Assembly (NCBI GenBank): GCA_910586665.1 | Contig: CAJUIX010000018.1 | Coordinates: 19,100-66,401 of the forward strand | Source of the DNA: an uncultured Duncaniella sp. | GTDB taxonomy: Bacteria; Bacteroidota; Bacteroidia; Bacteroidales; Muribaculaceae | Direction: 5' to 3' | DNA length: 47,302 nucleotides | In this document: one piece after another, positions 8,884 to 16,885 of the stretch | How the letters are laid out: the number at the start of each line of letters is the position of its first letter | Position numbering within the stretch: position 1 is the first letter of the stretch | Notes under the pieces: model-generated | The model's database searches: none | Seen by the model: only the letters and a program-made list of their open reading frames with translations | What the model was told of the DNA's origin: nothing | Position numbers and translations under genes: made by a program

Positions 8884-9516
8884 CTATCTTTTTTTGAAGG
8901 CTTCCCGGAGTGCTGAAATTGCTGAACGGGTATATTCGACAGGATCCGGGGCGTTGATTATGGCGCCGCTCATAGCCACGCCGTTGACGCCAGTATCCAT
9001 AATTGCGGGGATGTCCTCGAGTGTAATTCCTCCTATTGCCACAATGGGGATGAGTATGTCGGTCTTGCGGACCTCGTCAACTATGGTTCGGTAGCCGTCA
9101 AGACCAATTATCGGTGAGAGTTTTGACTTTGTGGTCGTATAGCGGAAGGGGCCGAGTCCAACATAGTCGACATCCCATCCACGGAAAGCTATTATATCAG
9201 CGGCTGTATTGGCCGTGCACCCGATTATGGCCTCAGGCCCCATATTCTCACGCGCCACCAGGGGATTCATGTCATCCTTGCCGAGGTGGACGCCGTGGAC
9301 CGACATCTCTTTGGCAAGCTCTACGCGGTCGTCAAATACGAGGAAGGCCTCATTCTCCTTACAGAGGGGGATGATTTCGAGCGCTGTTTGACGAAATTCT
9401 TCGTCGGAAGCGTCTTTAAGGCGGAGCTGTATCCATTTGCAGCCTCCTTCGAGAACCATCTGTACTTCTTCGGCTATCGAATAACGGTCGGAAGGGTGGG
9501 TAATAAACTGTAGCAT
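8884..9516 (-). CDS. thiE: Thiamine-phosphate synthase ThiE
   Basis: ThiE joins the activated pyrimidine and thiazole phosphates to give thiamine monophosphate. The 210-residue product begins MLQFITHPSDRYSIAEE; an upstream extension of the frame to 9624 overlaps the preceding gene and has no family similarity, so I use the ATG at 9516. ThiE hallmarks are visible: the IQLRLKDA strand, the HLGKDDM phosphate-binding region, GPFRYTTTKS (pyrophosphate-binding loop) and AIGGI. It is the better candidate of the two ThiE-like proteins here for the real coupling enzyme. Confidence 0.93.
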   Translation of the reverse strand: MLQFITHPSDRYSIAEEVQMVLEGGCKWIQLRLKDASDEEFRQTALEIIPLCKENEAFLVFDDRVELAKEMSVHGVHLGKDDMNPLVARENMGPEAIIGCTANTAADIIAFRGWDVDYVGLGPFRYTTTKSKLSPIIGLDGYRTIVDEVRKTDILIPIVAIGGITLEDIPAIMDTGVNGVAMSGAIINAPDPVEYTRSAISALREAFKKR

Positions 9517-9544
9517 GAGAGGGTGGGGTTTATATTGGTATTTT

Positions 9545-10114
9545 TTAATGTATTGATTCGGCGAAGCGACGCATTTCGTCGGGGCTTTTGCCCCAGGGAA
9601 GGGCGCCAAGCATGGCAAAGCCACTGAAATTGTAACGACTGAGAGCCTCGATGCGTTCAGGAGTAACGCCTCCGAGGGCTATTACAGGCGTGTTTATGCT
9701 ATGAAGCGCTTTAAGTTCTGAAGCATTGAAAGCTGAGGAGTAGCCGCTCTTGGAAATGCTGTCGAAGATAGGGCTGAGAGTGACGTAGGATGCTTCCCGA
9801 CATTCTGATATTTCGTCAATCGTGTGGCATGAGCGGCTGAAGGGACCATTATATAGAGGTGGAAGCTTCGGACAGCGGCGGTTGAGGTGCAGCCCTCCGA
9901 GGTTGAAGTCATTGCATAGGTCGAAGTGCCCGTGAAGCACCAGGCGCGAGTGCATCTCCTGGGGGACTGCCTCGATGAGGCGCTGCATGTCCCTTCGGGA
10001 GGCAGAAGGGTGGCGCAGATGCACCCTGTTCCAACCGGCTTCGAGAATTGCGCGGACATTCAGGTGCTCGCGGCTCTCGTCGATATGCTCGGGCGTTATG
10101 GCTATTCTCAACAT
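9545..10114 (-). CDS. TenI/ThiE-like protein (thiazole tautomerase or second ThiE)
   Basis: The 189-residue TIM-barrel protein is related to ThiE and TenI (VHLRHPSAS, LHGHFDLCND, GGLHLNRR, LSPIFDSISKSGYSSAF, ALGGV). Compared with the ThiE downstream it lacks the TTTK-type pyrophosphate loop. This argues for a TenI-like thiazole tautomerase role or a divergent coupling enzyme (inference). It follows thiS by 19 bases and precedes thiE by 28 bases. Presence of two paralogues in one thi operon is common in Bacteroidales. Confidence 0.8.
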   Translation of the reverse strand: MLRIAITPEHIDESREHLNVRAILEAGWNRVHLRHPSASRRDMQRLIEAVPQEMHSRLVLHGHFDLCNDFNLGGLHLNRRCPKLPPLYNGPFSRSCHTIDEISECREASYVTLSPIFDSISKSGYSSAFNASELKALHSINTPVIALGGVTPERIEALSRYNFSGFAMLGALPWGKSPDEMRRFAESIH

Positions 10115-10133
10115 GGTGTCTGCAATTGGTTTT

Positions 10134-10334
10134 TCAGCCTCCGTAGAAAGCTTTGATGATTACGATGTCGTCGCCGTCGGCCAGCTGATGGGTGTTGCGG
10201 GCTGAGGCGGGAACCACTGTTCCGTTGACAGCGGTAGCAATTCCGGCAGCAGGAATGTTTTTCTTGTCAAGGGCATCCCGGAGGGTGGCGTTGTCGGCCA
10301 GTTCAAGTTCGACATGATTTATTCGGACTTTCAT
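10134..10334 (-). CDS. thiS: Sulfur carrier protein ThiS
   Basis: Small ubiquitin-fold carrier (66 residues) whose C-terminal Gly-Gly (IIKAFYGG) is adenylated and then thiocarboxylated to deliver sulfur to ThiG. The length, the beta-grasp pattern (MKVRINHVELELADNATL) and the exact GG end are typical. Its start codon overlaps the thiD stop (ATGA), showing translational coupling. The adenylating partner ThiF is not in the window. Confidence 0.95.
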   Translation of the reverse strand: MKVRINHVELELADNATLRDALDKKNIPAAGIATAVNGTVVPASARNTHQLADGDDIVIIKAFYGG

Positions 10335-11161
10335 TGCGGTCGTTTATTTGGATTATAATTTTTTAGCCTGCGGGGGGAGAAGAAATGGTTGACCGGGCCG
10401 CGCCCTTTGCCGAGAGTGATCCAGCTGCTTTCTTCGAGGGCGTGGGTGATGTAGAGTTTGGCGAGTCTGACGGAGTCGGTCAGGTCGTTGCCGAGGGCGA
10501 GATACGATGCAATGGCCGACGAGAGCGTGCAGCCGGTGCCGTGGGTGTTTCTGGTGTCGATTGCATCTGCTTTAAGCTCGATGACCTCGTCGGAATCTTT
10601 CAATGACAGAAGGTCGATTTTATAGTCCTGCCTGTCGCTGTCACCACCTTTGATAAGGACATTGGCACATGACATTTCGTGGAAACGCTTGATTTGCATC
10701 ATCGGGTCGCTTTCGCCGGTAAGAGCTGCCGCTTCGCGTCGGTTTGGGGTGACGAGAAGCGACAGTGGGAATATTTTGTCGATGAGCAGCTGCACGGCTT
10801 CTTTTTCAAGGAGTGTCGAGCCTGAGGTCGACACCATGACGGGGTCGACTATCAGGTTTGCCGGCCGGTAGTGCCCGAGTCTCTCGGCAACTGCGGCTGT
10901 GACCCCGGCATTGCAGAGCATGCCGATTTTTGTCGCCAGCGGGGGGATGTCGGTCATGACCATGTCAATCTGGTCGGCCACGATTGAGGGAGTGACCGGC
11001 ATTATCGAGCGCACGCCAATAGTGTTCTGCGCAGTAATAGAGGTGATTACCGACATGGCGTAGCAACCTATGGCCGACATGGTCTTTGTGTCAGCCTGAA
11101 TTCCGGCGCCTCCCGAACAGTCGGAGCCGGCTATGGTGAGCGTGGGGAAATAGGTTCTCAT
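10331..11161 (-). CDS. thiD: Hydroxymethylpyrimidine/phosphomethylpyrimidine kinase ThiD
   Basis: ThiD phosphorylates hydroxymethylpyrimidine twice to make the pyrophosphate used by ThiE. The 276-residue ribokinase-fold protein shows TIAGSDCSGGAGIQAD near the N-terminus and the anion-hole/catalytic segment THGTGCTLSSAIASYLA near the C-terminus. It is the first gene of the operon, about 115 bases downstream of the TPP riboswitch on the minus strand. Confidence 0.96.
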   Translation of the reverse strand: MRTYFPTLTIAGSDCSGGAGIQADTKTMSAIGCYAMSVITSITAQNTIGVRSIMPVTPSIVADQIDMVMTDIPPLATKIGMLCNAGVTAAVAERLGHYRPANLIVDPVMVSTSGSTLLEKEAVQLLIDKIFPLSLLVTPNRREAAALTGESDPMMQIKRFHEMSCANVLIKGGDSDRQDYKIDLLSLKDSDEVIELKADAIDTRNTHGTGCTLSSAIASYLALGNDLTDSVRLAKLYITHALEESSWITLGKGRGPVNHFFSPRRLKNYNPNKRPQ

Positions 11162-11274
11162 CGCTATAGCTTTTGTTAAAAATATATAAATATATACGAC
11201 AAAGCGATAGAGGTGAAGAACACAGAGTCCGCTTTAACAAAAAAATTCATGTCTATAAAATGGTCGCGGACCTT

Positions 11275-11361
11275 TGCAATCCCTTCGGCGGTACTAACCG
11301 CATCAGGTTCGGAGGGTATCATCTCAGCGCTCCCTTTGAGTGGACGGGCGCGCACCCCTTT
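11275..11361 (-). ncRNA. TPP riboswitch (THI element)
   Basis: Read on the minus strand, the leader contains the diagnostic conserved elements in order: GGGGTGCG, GCTGAGATGATACCC, CCGAACCTGATGCGGTTAGTACCGCCGAAGGGA (split here: CTGAGA, ACCTGATGCGGTTAGTACCG, GAAGGGA). This is the thiamine pyrophosphate aptamer. It lies between the operon promoter and thiD, so thiamine pyrophosphate should shut down the whole thi operon. I could not assign the expression platform. Confidence 0.95.
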
Positions 11362-11368
11362 GTCGCCA

Positions 11369-11400
11369 CAAAGGTAATTTTTTATATTTAAAAAAGCAAA
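11369..11400 (-). promoter_or_regulatory. Promoter of the thiamine operon
   Basis: On the minus strand, a -33 box TTTG (complement of 11397-11400) and a -7 box TACCTTTG (complement of 11369-11376) are separated by 20 bases. Both match the Bacteroidetes consensus. Transcription should begin just before the riboswitch. The -33 box abuts the T-tract of the fcl terminator. Confidence 0.88.
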
Positions 11401-11401
11401 T

Positions 11402-11431
11402 AAAAAACTCCGACCGGTGACGGTCGGAGTT
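11402..11431 (-). terminator. Rho-independent terminator of the gmd-fcl operon
   Basis: On the minus strand a 10-base perfect stem (arms 11422-11431 and 11406-11415, AACTCCGACC type) with a six-base loop is followed by a run of T. It lies 29 bases beyond the fcl stop. Confidence 0.9.
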
Positions 11432-11459
11432 ATAATGTATTTATAAGTAGCTATTTGGC

Positions 11460-12401
11460 TTATCTTTCGGCTCGCATTGGATTATTGAGGAAGTCCTCGT
11501 AGGCGAGGCGTATGCCTTCGGGAAGCTCTGTGCTGTAGGTCCAGCCGAGCGCGGCAGCCTTGCTCACGTCGAGGAGCTTGCGGGGGGTGCCGTTGGGCTT
11601 GCTGCTATCCCATACGATGCGACCCTCGTAGCCGACGGTCTTTGCCACGAGCTCGGCAAGCTCTTTGATAGTCAGTTCCTTGCCTGTGCCGGCGTTGACG
11701 GTCTCATTGCCGGAATAGTTGTTCATAAGGAAGACGCAGAGGTTGGCGAGGTCATCGACATAGAGGAACTCACGCAGCGGCGAGCCGTCGCCCCAGCACA
11801 CGACTTCTTCCAGTCCCTGCTCTTTAGCTTCGTGGAAACGACGGATGAGGGCGGGGAGGACATGGGAGTGGGTGGGGTGATAGTTGTCATTCGGGCCGTA
11901 GAGGTTGGTAGGCATGACGGAGATATAGTCGGTCCCGTACTGGCGGTTGAGGTATTCGCAGTATTTCAGACCTGAAATCTTTGCGAGGGCATAGGCCTCG
12001 TTGGTTTTTTCAAGTTCAGAGGTCAGGAGGCAGGACTCAGGCATCGGCTGCGGGGCCATGCGGGGATAGATGCATGAGGAGCCGAGAAATTCGAGTTTCT
12101 TGACACCGTTTTTCCATGCGGCGTTGATGACGTTCATCTCGAGCATCATGTTGTCATACATGAAGTCGGCGAGAGCTGATGAGTTGGCCTCTATGCCGCC
12201 GACCTTGGCGGCTGCAAGAAAGACGTAGTCGGGTTTTTCCGATTGGAAAAATTTGTTGACGGCCTGCTGGTTGATGAGGTTGAGCTGTTTGTGGGTGCGG
12301 GTGATGATATTATTGTAGCCCTGGCGCTTCAGCTCGCGCACAATAGCCGATCCAACCATACCGCGGTGTCCGGCAACGTAAATTTTAGAATTCTTTTCCA
12401 T
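11460..12401 (-). CDS. fcl: GDP-L-fucose synthase
   Basis: Bifunctional epimerase/reductase that turns GDP-4-keto-6-deoxymannose into GDP-L-fucose. The 313-residue short-chain dehydrogenase begins with the NAD(P)-binding GHRGMVGSAI motif. It has the family signature GSSCIYPRMAPQPMPES and the catalytic YALAK Tyr/Lys pair. It sits 40 bases after gmd copy 1, which makes its substrate. The product can be used in surface glycans and protein O-glycans, which in gut Bacteroidales are commonly fucosylated (established knowledge). Confidence 0.96.
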   Translation of the reverse strand: MEKNSKIYVAGHRGMVGSAIVRELKRQGYNNIITRTHKQLNLINQQAVNKFFQSEKPDYVFLAAAKVGGIEANSSALADFMYDNMMLEMNVINAAWKNGVKKLEFLGSSCIYPRMAPQPMPESCLLTSELEKTNEAYALAKISGLKYCEYLNRQYGTDYISVMPTNLYGPNDNYHPTHSHVLPALIRRFHEAKEQGLEEVVCWGDGSPLREFLYVDDLANLCVFLMNNYSGNETVNAGTGKELTIKELAELVAKTVGYEGRIVWDSSKPNGTPRKLLDVSKAAALGWTYSTELPEGIRLAYEDFLNNPMRAER

Positions 12402-12441
12402 ATAAGAATTGCTTTTTAGTCTGAAAACTAATCTTTTTACC

Positions 12442-13545
12442 TTATTTTACTATTCCTTTTTCAAGATACTCCGCGAGGTTGGTGCGGACGTGGTCGCCGG
12501 CGCGCTCTACGGCGACTTTGGCCATGTCGGCGTCGACCATTAGGTTGACGAGCTGCTCGAAGGAGGTCTTCCGGGTCGGATCCCAGCCGAGCTGCTTCCT
12601 GGCCTTGGTCGGGTCGCCCCAAAGGTTGACCACGTCGGTGGGGCGGTAGAAGTCGGGGGAGACCTCCACAAGAACTTTGCCGGTCTTTATGTCGATACCC
12701 TTCTCATTGGCGCCCTCACCCTCGAAGCGAAGCTCGATTCCTGCGCGGCGGAAGGCGAGGAGGCAGAACTCGCGGACGGAGTGTTGCTCGCCGGTGGCTA
12801 TGACATAGTCGTTGGCCTCGGGCTGCTGGAGTATGAGCCACATACATTCCACATAGTCTTTGGCATAGCCCCAGTCGCGGAGCGAGGATAGGTTGCCGAG
12901 ATAGAGTCTTTCCTGCTTACCCTGGGCGATGCGTGCGGCTGCAAGGGTTATCTTGCGGGTCACGAAGGTCTCGCCACGACGTTCTGACTCGTGGTTGAAG
13001 AGTATGCCGGAGCAGCAGTACATATTATAGGCCTCGCGATATTCCTTGACAATCCAAAAGCCGTAGAGCTTGGCAACGGCGTAGGGGGAGTAGGGGTGGA
13101 AGGGGGTCTTTTCATTTTGAGGCACCTCCTCGACCTTGCCGTAAAGCTCTGAAGTCGATGCCTGGTAGATGCGGCATGTCGAAGCAAGTCCACAAAGGCG
13201 GACGGCCTCGAGGATGCGCAGCACGCCGGTCGCGTCGACGTTGGCCGTATACTCAGGGGCGTCAAATGACACTTGCACATGGCTTTGGGCCGCGAGATTG
13301 TATATTTCGTCAGGGCGTACCTTCGAGATTACCTGCATTATCGACATCGAGTCGCCGAGGTCGGCATAGTGCAGGTGGAAATGGTCGTGCCCCTCGAGGT
13401 GGGCGATGCGCTCGCGGAAGTCCACCGACGAGCGGCGGATAGTTCCGTGGACGTCATAGCCTTTTTCCAACAGGAATTCGGCCAGGAAAGAGCCGTCCTG
13501 CCCTGTGACGCCGGTGATGAGTGCGCTTTTATTGCAAAAGTTCAT
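12442..13545 (-). CDS. gmd: GDP-mannose 4,6-dehydratase, copy 1
   Basis: Converts GDP-D-mannose to GDP-4-keto-6-deoxy-D-mannose, the precursor of GDP-fucose. The 367-residue protein has the GVTGQDGSFLAEFLLEKGY cofactor loop, STSELYGK and the catalytic YSPYAVAKLYG Tyr/Lys. It is nearly identical in protein sequence to the plus-strand copy at 35637-36728; most differences lie in the first 120 residues. It is paired with fcl, so this copy is most likely the fucose-dedicated one. Confidence 0.96.
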   Translation of the reverse strand: MNFCNKSALITGVTGQDGSFLAEFLLEKGYDVHGTIRRSSVDFRERIAHLEGHDHFHLHYADLGDSMSIMQVISKVRPDEIYNLAAQSHVQVSFDAPEYTANVDATGVLRILEAVRLCGLASTCRIYQASTSELYGKVEEVPQNEKTPFHPYSPYAVAKLYGFWIVKEYREAYNMYCCSGILFNHESERRGETFVTRKITLAAARIAQGKQERLYLGNLSSLRDWGYAKDYVECMWLILQQPEANDYVIATGEQHSVREFCLLAFRRAGIELRFEGEGANEKGIDIKTGKVLVEVSPDFYRPTDVVNLWGDPTKARKQLGWDPTRKTSFEQLVNLMVDADMAKVAVERAGDHVRTNLAEYLEKGIVK

Positions 13546-13582
13546 GAGTAACGGATTAAGATTTTTAGAGTTATTTGAAAAT

Positions 13583-14749
13583 TCAATGCTTCACACTAAT
13601 CTTTGCAGGGTTTTCTTTAAGTTTCTGCCATTTTTTCAGGTAGTCGAACCACTCGTCGGCGGAGTGGGGCGACGCTGAGTCGCGGACGGCGCCGGAGGTG
13701 AAGCTGTATTTGATGATGCCCTTGCTGTCGGGACGGAGCAGGGTCAGATAATTGACCTCGTCCTCCTTGACAGAGGCAAGGTTGGCGGCCGGGACGTAGA
13801 TTCCGAGGCCGATAGTGTCGCTTATGTCAGCCATGTTCTTGTCGGGTACATTTGTGCCCCAGCTTCCTGCAAGGCCGTCGGTGGTGATGAAGCCCTCGTT
13901 GTCCTGGGCGAGTTTCTGGACGCCGGTGCAGAAGACTGCGTCGTCAGGCGCGCCGGTGAGCCTGATTTCGACGTCGTAGTCGCGGTGGCGGTCATAGACG
14001 GTGTAGCGCTGGCGCATCTCAATCGGGCGACCGTTGTAGATCCAGCCTCTGTCGGAAATTTCAATGATGGAGCGGACCGGGCCGGTGGTCACGATTCGCT
14101 GCGAGCGGGTGGTGACGGAGTCAATAGTCACAGGTGTCGAATTCTGATAGCCTCTGAAAGAGCCGAGTGCCACGGAGGTGCCGGCCCAGAGAACGTCGCG
14201 TCCGTAGCCCTGCTCGAGTTGCTGGCGGGTAGTGTAGAAGCCGGTCTCCTCGAGTTCGAGGCGCGGGGTGTTCTTGGCATAGAGGTCGACGCTCTGTCGG
14301 TTGTCCATATATACCCTTATGGCATTGTAGAGACCTTCGAGTACGGCGCCGTGGCCGTAGATGCTGCTATACATCTGACGGTTGTCGGCATCTCCGGGGA
14401 AGGCGATGGCCTGGATTTTGGGATGCTTCTTGTTTTTGTCGTTGAGGCGGATGTAGGCGTTGGTCCCGGGGGTGAAATTGGTCTCCCGTATTTCTTTCGA
14501 CAGATCTATGGTATAAGTCTGAGTGGCCTTGGGCTTCATGTCGACGAGAAACACGAGTTCGTCGGCGCGGCCGTCGTCATCGAGGTCGTCGAGCTGCCAT
14601 ACGATTTCGGGATGCCCCTTGACTGAGGCGGAGTTTATCTCACTGCCGTTCTGGCCGACAGGTATGACTACGGGGACAGCCTCGCGCGGCTCGTTGGCAT
14701 GGTTACTGACTGTGACGGTCAGCGAAAGCAGTAGTGGAAGGGCGAGCAT
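13583..14749 (-). CDS. DUF4861 family secreted protein
   Basis: The product (388 residues from the ATG at 14749) resembles the DUF4861 family, often found in Bacteroidetes plant-polysaccharide loci, of unproved function. I prefer 14749 to the upstream ATG at 14812, because MLALPLLLSLTVTVSNHANE is a plausible signal peptide right at that start. Visible features are the WQLDDLDDDGRADELVFLVD acidic segment (Ca-binding-like), YGHGAVLEGLYNAIRVYMDN and GSWGTNVPDKN. It ends 37 bases before gmd copy 1, with no visible terminator between, so read-through is possible. A link to the pectinase upstream is only suggestive. Confidence 0.75.
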   Translation of the reverse strand: MLALPLLLSLTVTVSNHANEPREAVPVVIPVGQNGSEINSASVKGHPEIVWQLDDLDDDGRADELVFLVDMKPKATQTYTIDLSKEIRETNFTPGTNAYIRLNDKNKKHPKIQAIAFPGDADNRQMYSSIYGHGAVLEGLYNAIRVYMDNRQSVDLYAKNTPRLELEETGFYTTRQQLEQGYGRDVLWAGTSVALGSFRGYQNSTPVTIDSVTTRSQRIVTTGPVRSIIEISDRGWIYNGRPIEMRQRYTVYDRHRDYDVEIRLTGAPDDAVFCTGVQKLAQDNEGFITTDGLAGSWGTNVPDKNMADISDTIGLGIYVPAANLASVKEDEVNYLTLLRPDSKGIIKYSFTSGAVRDSASPHSADEWFDYLKKWQKLKENPAKISVKH

Positions 14750-14799
14750 TATATCTGTATAATGTGATGGTTTATTTTGGTTGCTTGATAATTTAGAAA

Positions 14800-14856
14800 A
14801 CCGCGGGGACATCCTCGGTCACCGTGTTTGATATGACGATTGGATGGTCCCGCGGT
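14800..14856 (-). terminator. Terminator hairpin after rpoD
   Basis: Long imperfect arms 14800-14814 and 14842-14856 (ACCGCGGGGACATCC against GGATGGTCCCGCGGT) are followed on the minus strand by TTTTCTAAATTATC. It lies about 50 bases beyond the rpoD stop. The loop is large (27 bases). Confidence 0.7.
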
Positions 14857-14905
14857 CTTTGTGGTTGGCATAGCCGGCCTTGGCAATTGCTTTGTCGGTG
14901 GGATG

Positions 14906-15766
14906 TTACTGGCCGAGATAAGCTTTGAGCAGGTGGCTTTTCTGGCCTTTCAGCCTGCGGATTGCCTTTTCTTTGATTTGGCGGACACGCTCGCGTGTAA
15001 GGTCAAATTTGGCACCGATTTCTTCAAGCGTCATCTCCTGGCAGCCGATTCCGAAGAACATTTTGAGAATCTCCCTCTCTCGGTCGTGGAGCTGCTTGAG
15101 GGCGCGTTCAACCTCTTTCGACAGAGATTCCTGCGTGAGGGTTGCGTCGGCCATAGGTGAGTCGTCGTTTGTGAGCACGTCGAGGAGACTGTTGTCCTCA
15201 CCTTCGACGAAGGGGGCGTCCACAGAGATGTGGCGGCCCGATACTTTCAGTGTGTCGGCAATCTTGTCGACAGGGACGTCAAGCTTTTCAGCAAGCTCTT
15301 CGGGCGAGGGACGGCGCTCGTTTTCCTGCTCGAATTTTGAGAGAGCCTTGCTTATTTTGTTGAGAGAGCCTACCTGGTTGAGCGGAAGACGCACGATTCG
15401 GCTCTGCTCTGCGAGGGCCTGCAGGATGGACTGGCGAATCCACCATACAGCATAGGAGATAAACTTGAAACCACGGGTCTCGTCAAACTTTTGTGCCGCC
15501 TTAATCAAGCCGAGATTGCCTTCGTTGATAAGGTCGGGGAGGCTGAGCCCCTGGTTCTGGTATTGTTTGGCCACGGATACAACGAAGCGTAGGTTGGCAC
15601 GCACGAGCTTGTCGAGAGCTCTTTGATCTCCCTGGTGAATACGCTGTGCGAGCTCTACCTCCTCCTCGACGGAGATAAGCTCCTCTCGTCCGATTTCCTG
15701 AAGGAATTTGTCGAGCGACGCGCTTTCACGGTTGGTGATTGATTTAGTGATTTTTAATTGTCTCAT
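14906..15766 (-). CDS. rpoD: Primary sigma factor RpoD (Bacteroidetes type)
   Basis: Housekeeping RNA polymerase sigma-70 factor. The 286-residue protein lacks the acidic region 1.1 and begins directly with region 1.2 (SLDKFLQEIGREELIS). Region 2 follows (LVRANLRFVVSVAKQYQNQG, LPDLINEGNLGLIKAAQKFD, FKFISYAVWWIRQSI), then region 3 and region 4.2 (MTLEEIGAKFDLTRERVRQIKEKA). The short length is normal for Bacteroidetes, whose sigma recognises the unusual TTTG/TAnnTTTG promoters seen across this window. It is monocistronic with its own strong promoter and terminator. Confidence 0.97.
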   Translation of the reverse strand: MRQLKITKSITNRESASLDKFLQEIGREELISVEEEVELAQRIHQGDQRALDKLVRANLRFVVSVAKQYQNQGLSLPDLINEGNLGLIKAAQKFDETRGFKFISYAVWWIRQSILQALAEQSRIVRLPLNQVGSLNKISKALSKFEQENERRPSPEELAEKLDVPVDKIADTLKVSGRHISVDAPFVEGEDNSLLDVLTNDDSPMADATLTQESLSKEVERALKQLHDREREILKMFFGIGCQEMTLEEIGAKFDLTRERVRQIKEKAIRRLKGQKSHLLKAYLGQ

Positions 15767-15792
15767 GTTCTACTAATAGCAGATAATTCGTG

Positions 15793-15823
15793 CAAAAGTA
15801 GTAATTTTTCGGCTGATTTCAAA
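15793..15823 (-). promoter_or_regulatory. Promoter of rpoD
   Basis: On the minus strand a TTTG -33 box (complement of 15820-15823) and a TACTTTTG -7 box (complement of 15793-15800) are spaced 19 bases apart, an exact match to the Bacteroidetes promoter pattern. The leader to the rpoD ATG is about 20 bases. Confidence 0.88.
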
Positions 15824-15939
15824 ATCTAAAACGTTAAATGCTCGCTCCTTCGGGCACGAAAATGTGCCGTTACTTGCCTCTTTGGTCGAAAAGTTGCTCT
15901 TAAAGCACGCTTGGGGTGGGAAAAATGAAAAATATTTCG

Positions 15940-15947
15940 TAACTTTG
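15940..15947 (+). promoter_or_regulatory. -7 element for the glycogen-synthase-like gene
   Basis: TAACTTTG matches TAnnTTTG and lies about 90 bases before the ATG at 16040. A TTGG at 15911 is farther away (25 bases) than the usual -33 spacing, so only the -7 box is convincing. Confidence 0.55.
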
Positions 15948-16039
15948 CAATCCAAATCAGATAACAAAGAGCCGACATGTTGAGTTCGTTATAATATATT
16001 AATTCAACTTTTAGGTTCGCTAAGACTAACAAATCCTGC

Positions 16040-16864
16040 ATGGAGTCAAAAAAAGTACTTTTCATCTCACAGGAAGTGTCGCCCTATCTCCCTGACACCC
16101 CTATGTCAGTGCTTGGGAGAGACATTCCGCAAGGTATTCACGGCAAAGAGTTCGAAGTGAGAACCTTCACGCCCAAATACGGTTGTATCAACGAGCGTCG
16201 CAACCAGCTTCACGAAGTGATACGCCTTTCGGGGATGAATCTTATTATCGACGATACTGACCATCCGCTTATCATAAAGGTCGCCACCCTCCTCCCGTCG
16301 AGGATGCAGGTTTACTTTATTGATAACGATGATTATTTCCAGCCGCTTCCCGAGAAGGGGCTGGAGACCGACCTGCTCCCTGATGATAACGACGAGCGTG
16401 TGATGTTTTTCACGATGGGTGTTGCCGAGACGGTAAAGAAGCTCCGCTGGCAGCCAGCAGTCATCCATTGCAGCGGCTGGGTGTCGACTCTCGCGCCACT
16501 CTATCTCCGTCGGAAATATGGCGACGACCCCACTTTCAGGGACTCCAAGATTGTCTATGCGCTCCAGCCGGAGAAGTTCGACGGGACTCTCGATGCCCGT
16601 TTTGTCGAGAAGCTCCAGATGAACGATTTTACAGCCGAGGATCTTGCTGCTCTCGGCGACAGCCCGGTAGACTTCGCCGGCCTCAACCGGCTCGCGATTG
16701 ACTACGCCGATGCGGTCATACAGGTGACCGACGATGTCGACCCCGCGCTCGTTGACTACGCCCGTGCCTCAGGCAAGCCATTCCTGCCCTATGCAGGTGA
16801 GGAGGGACGCTCTGCAGCTTATACAGAATTCTATCGCTCGCTCCTTGACGAGGAAGAAGATTAA
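16040..16864 (+). CDS. Short glycogen/starch synthase-like protein (GT5 N-terminal domain)
   Basis: The 274-residue protein resembles the ADP-glucose-binding N-terminal half of GT5 glycogen synthases (KVLFISQEVSPYLPDTPMSVLGRDIPQ, FEVRTFTPKYG, VIHCSGWVSTLAPLYLRR). It lacks the whole C-terminal GT-B half. Full glycogen synthases are about 480 residues, so this is not a catalytically complete synthase by itself. The same short form next to a DUF4270 lipoprotein is a conserved arrangement in Bacteroidales, so truncation is ancestral rather than recent. Its role is not known to me; a sugar-nucleotide-binding or scaffolding function is a guess. Confidence 0.78.
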   Translation: MESKKVLFISQEVSPYLPDTPMSVLGRDIPQGIHGKEFEVRTFTPKYGCINERRNQLHEVIRLSGMNLIIDDTDHPLIIKVATLLPSRMQVYFIDNDDYFQPLPEKGLETDLLPDDNDERVMFFTMGVAETVKKLRWQPAVIHCSGWVSTLAPLYLRRKYGDDPTFRDSKIVYALQPEKFDGTLDARFVEKLQMNDFTAEDLAALGDSPVDFAGLNRLAIDYADAVIQVTDDVDPALVDYARASGKPFLPYAGEEGRSAAYTEFYRSLLDEEED

Positions 16865-16885
16865 TCCAAATATTAAATAACATAA

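Noticed and set aside
9517..9624. Upstream extension of thiE
   Set aside because: It overlaps the TenI/ThiE-like gene and adds residues absent from the family.
16040..16864. Recent truncation of a full glycogen synthase
   Set aside because: No C-terminal half is found downstream in any frame, and the short form beside DUF4270 is a recurring Bacteroidales arrangement.
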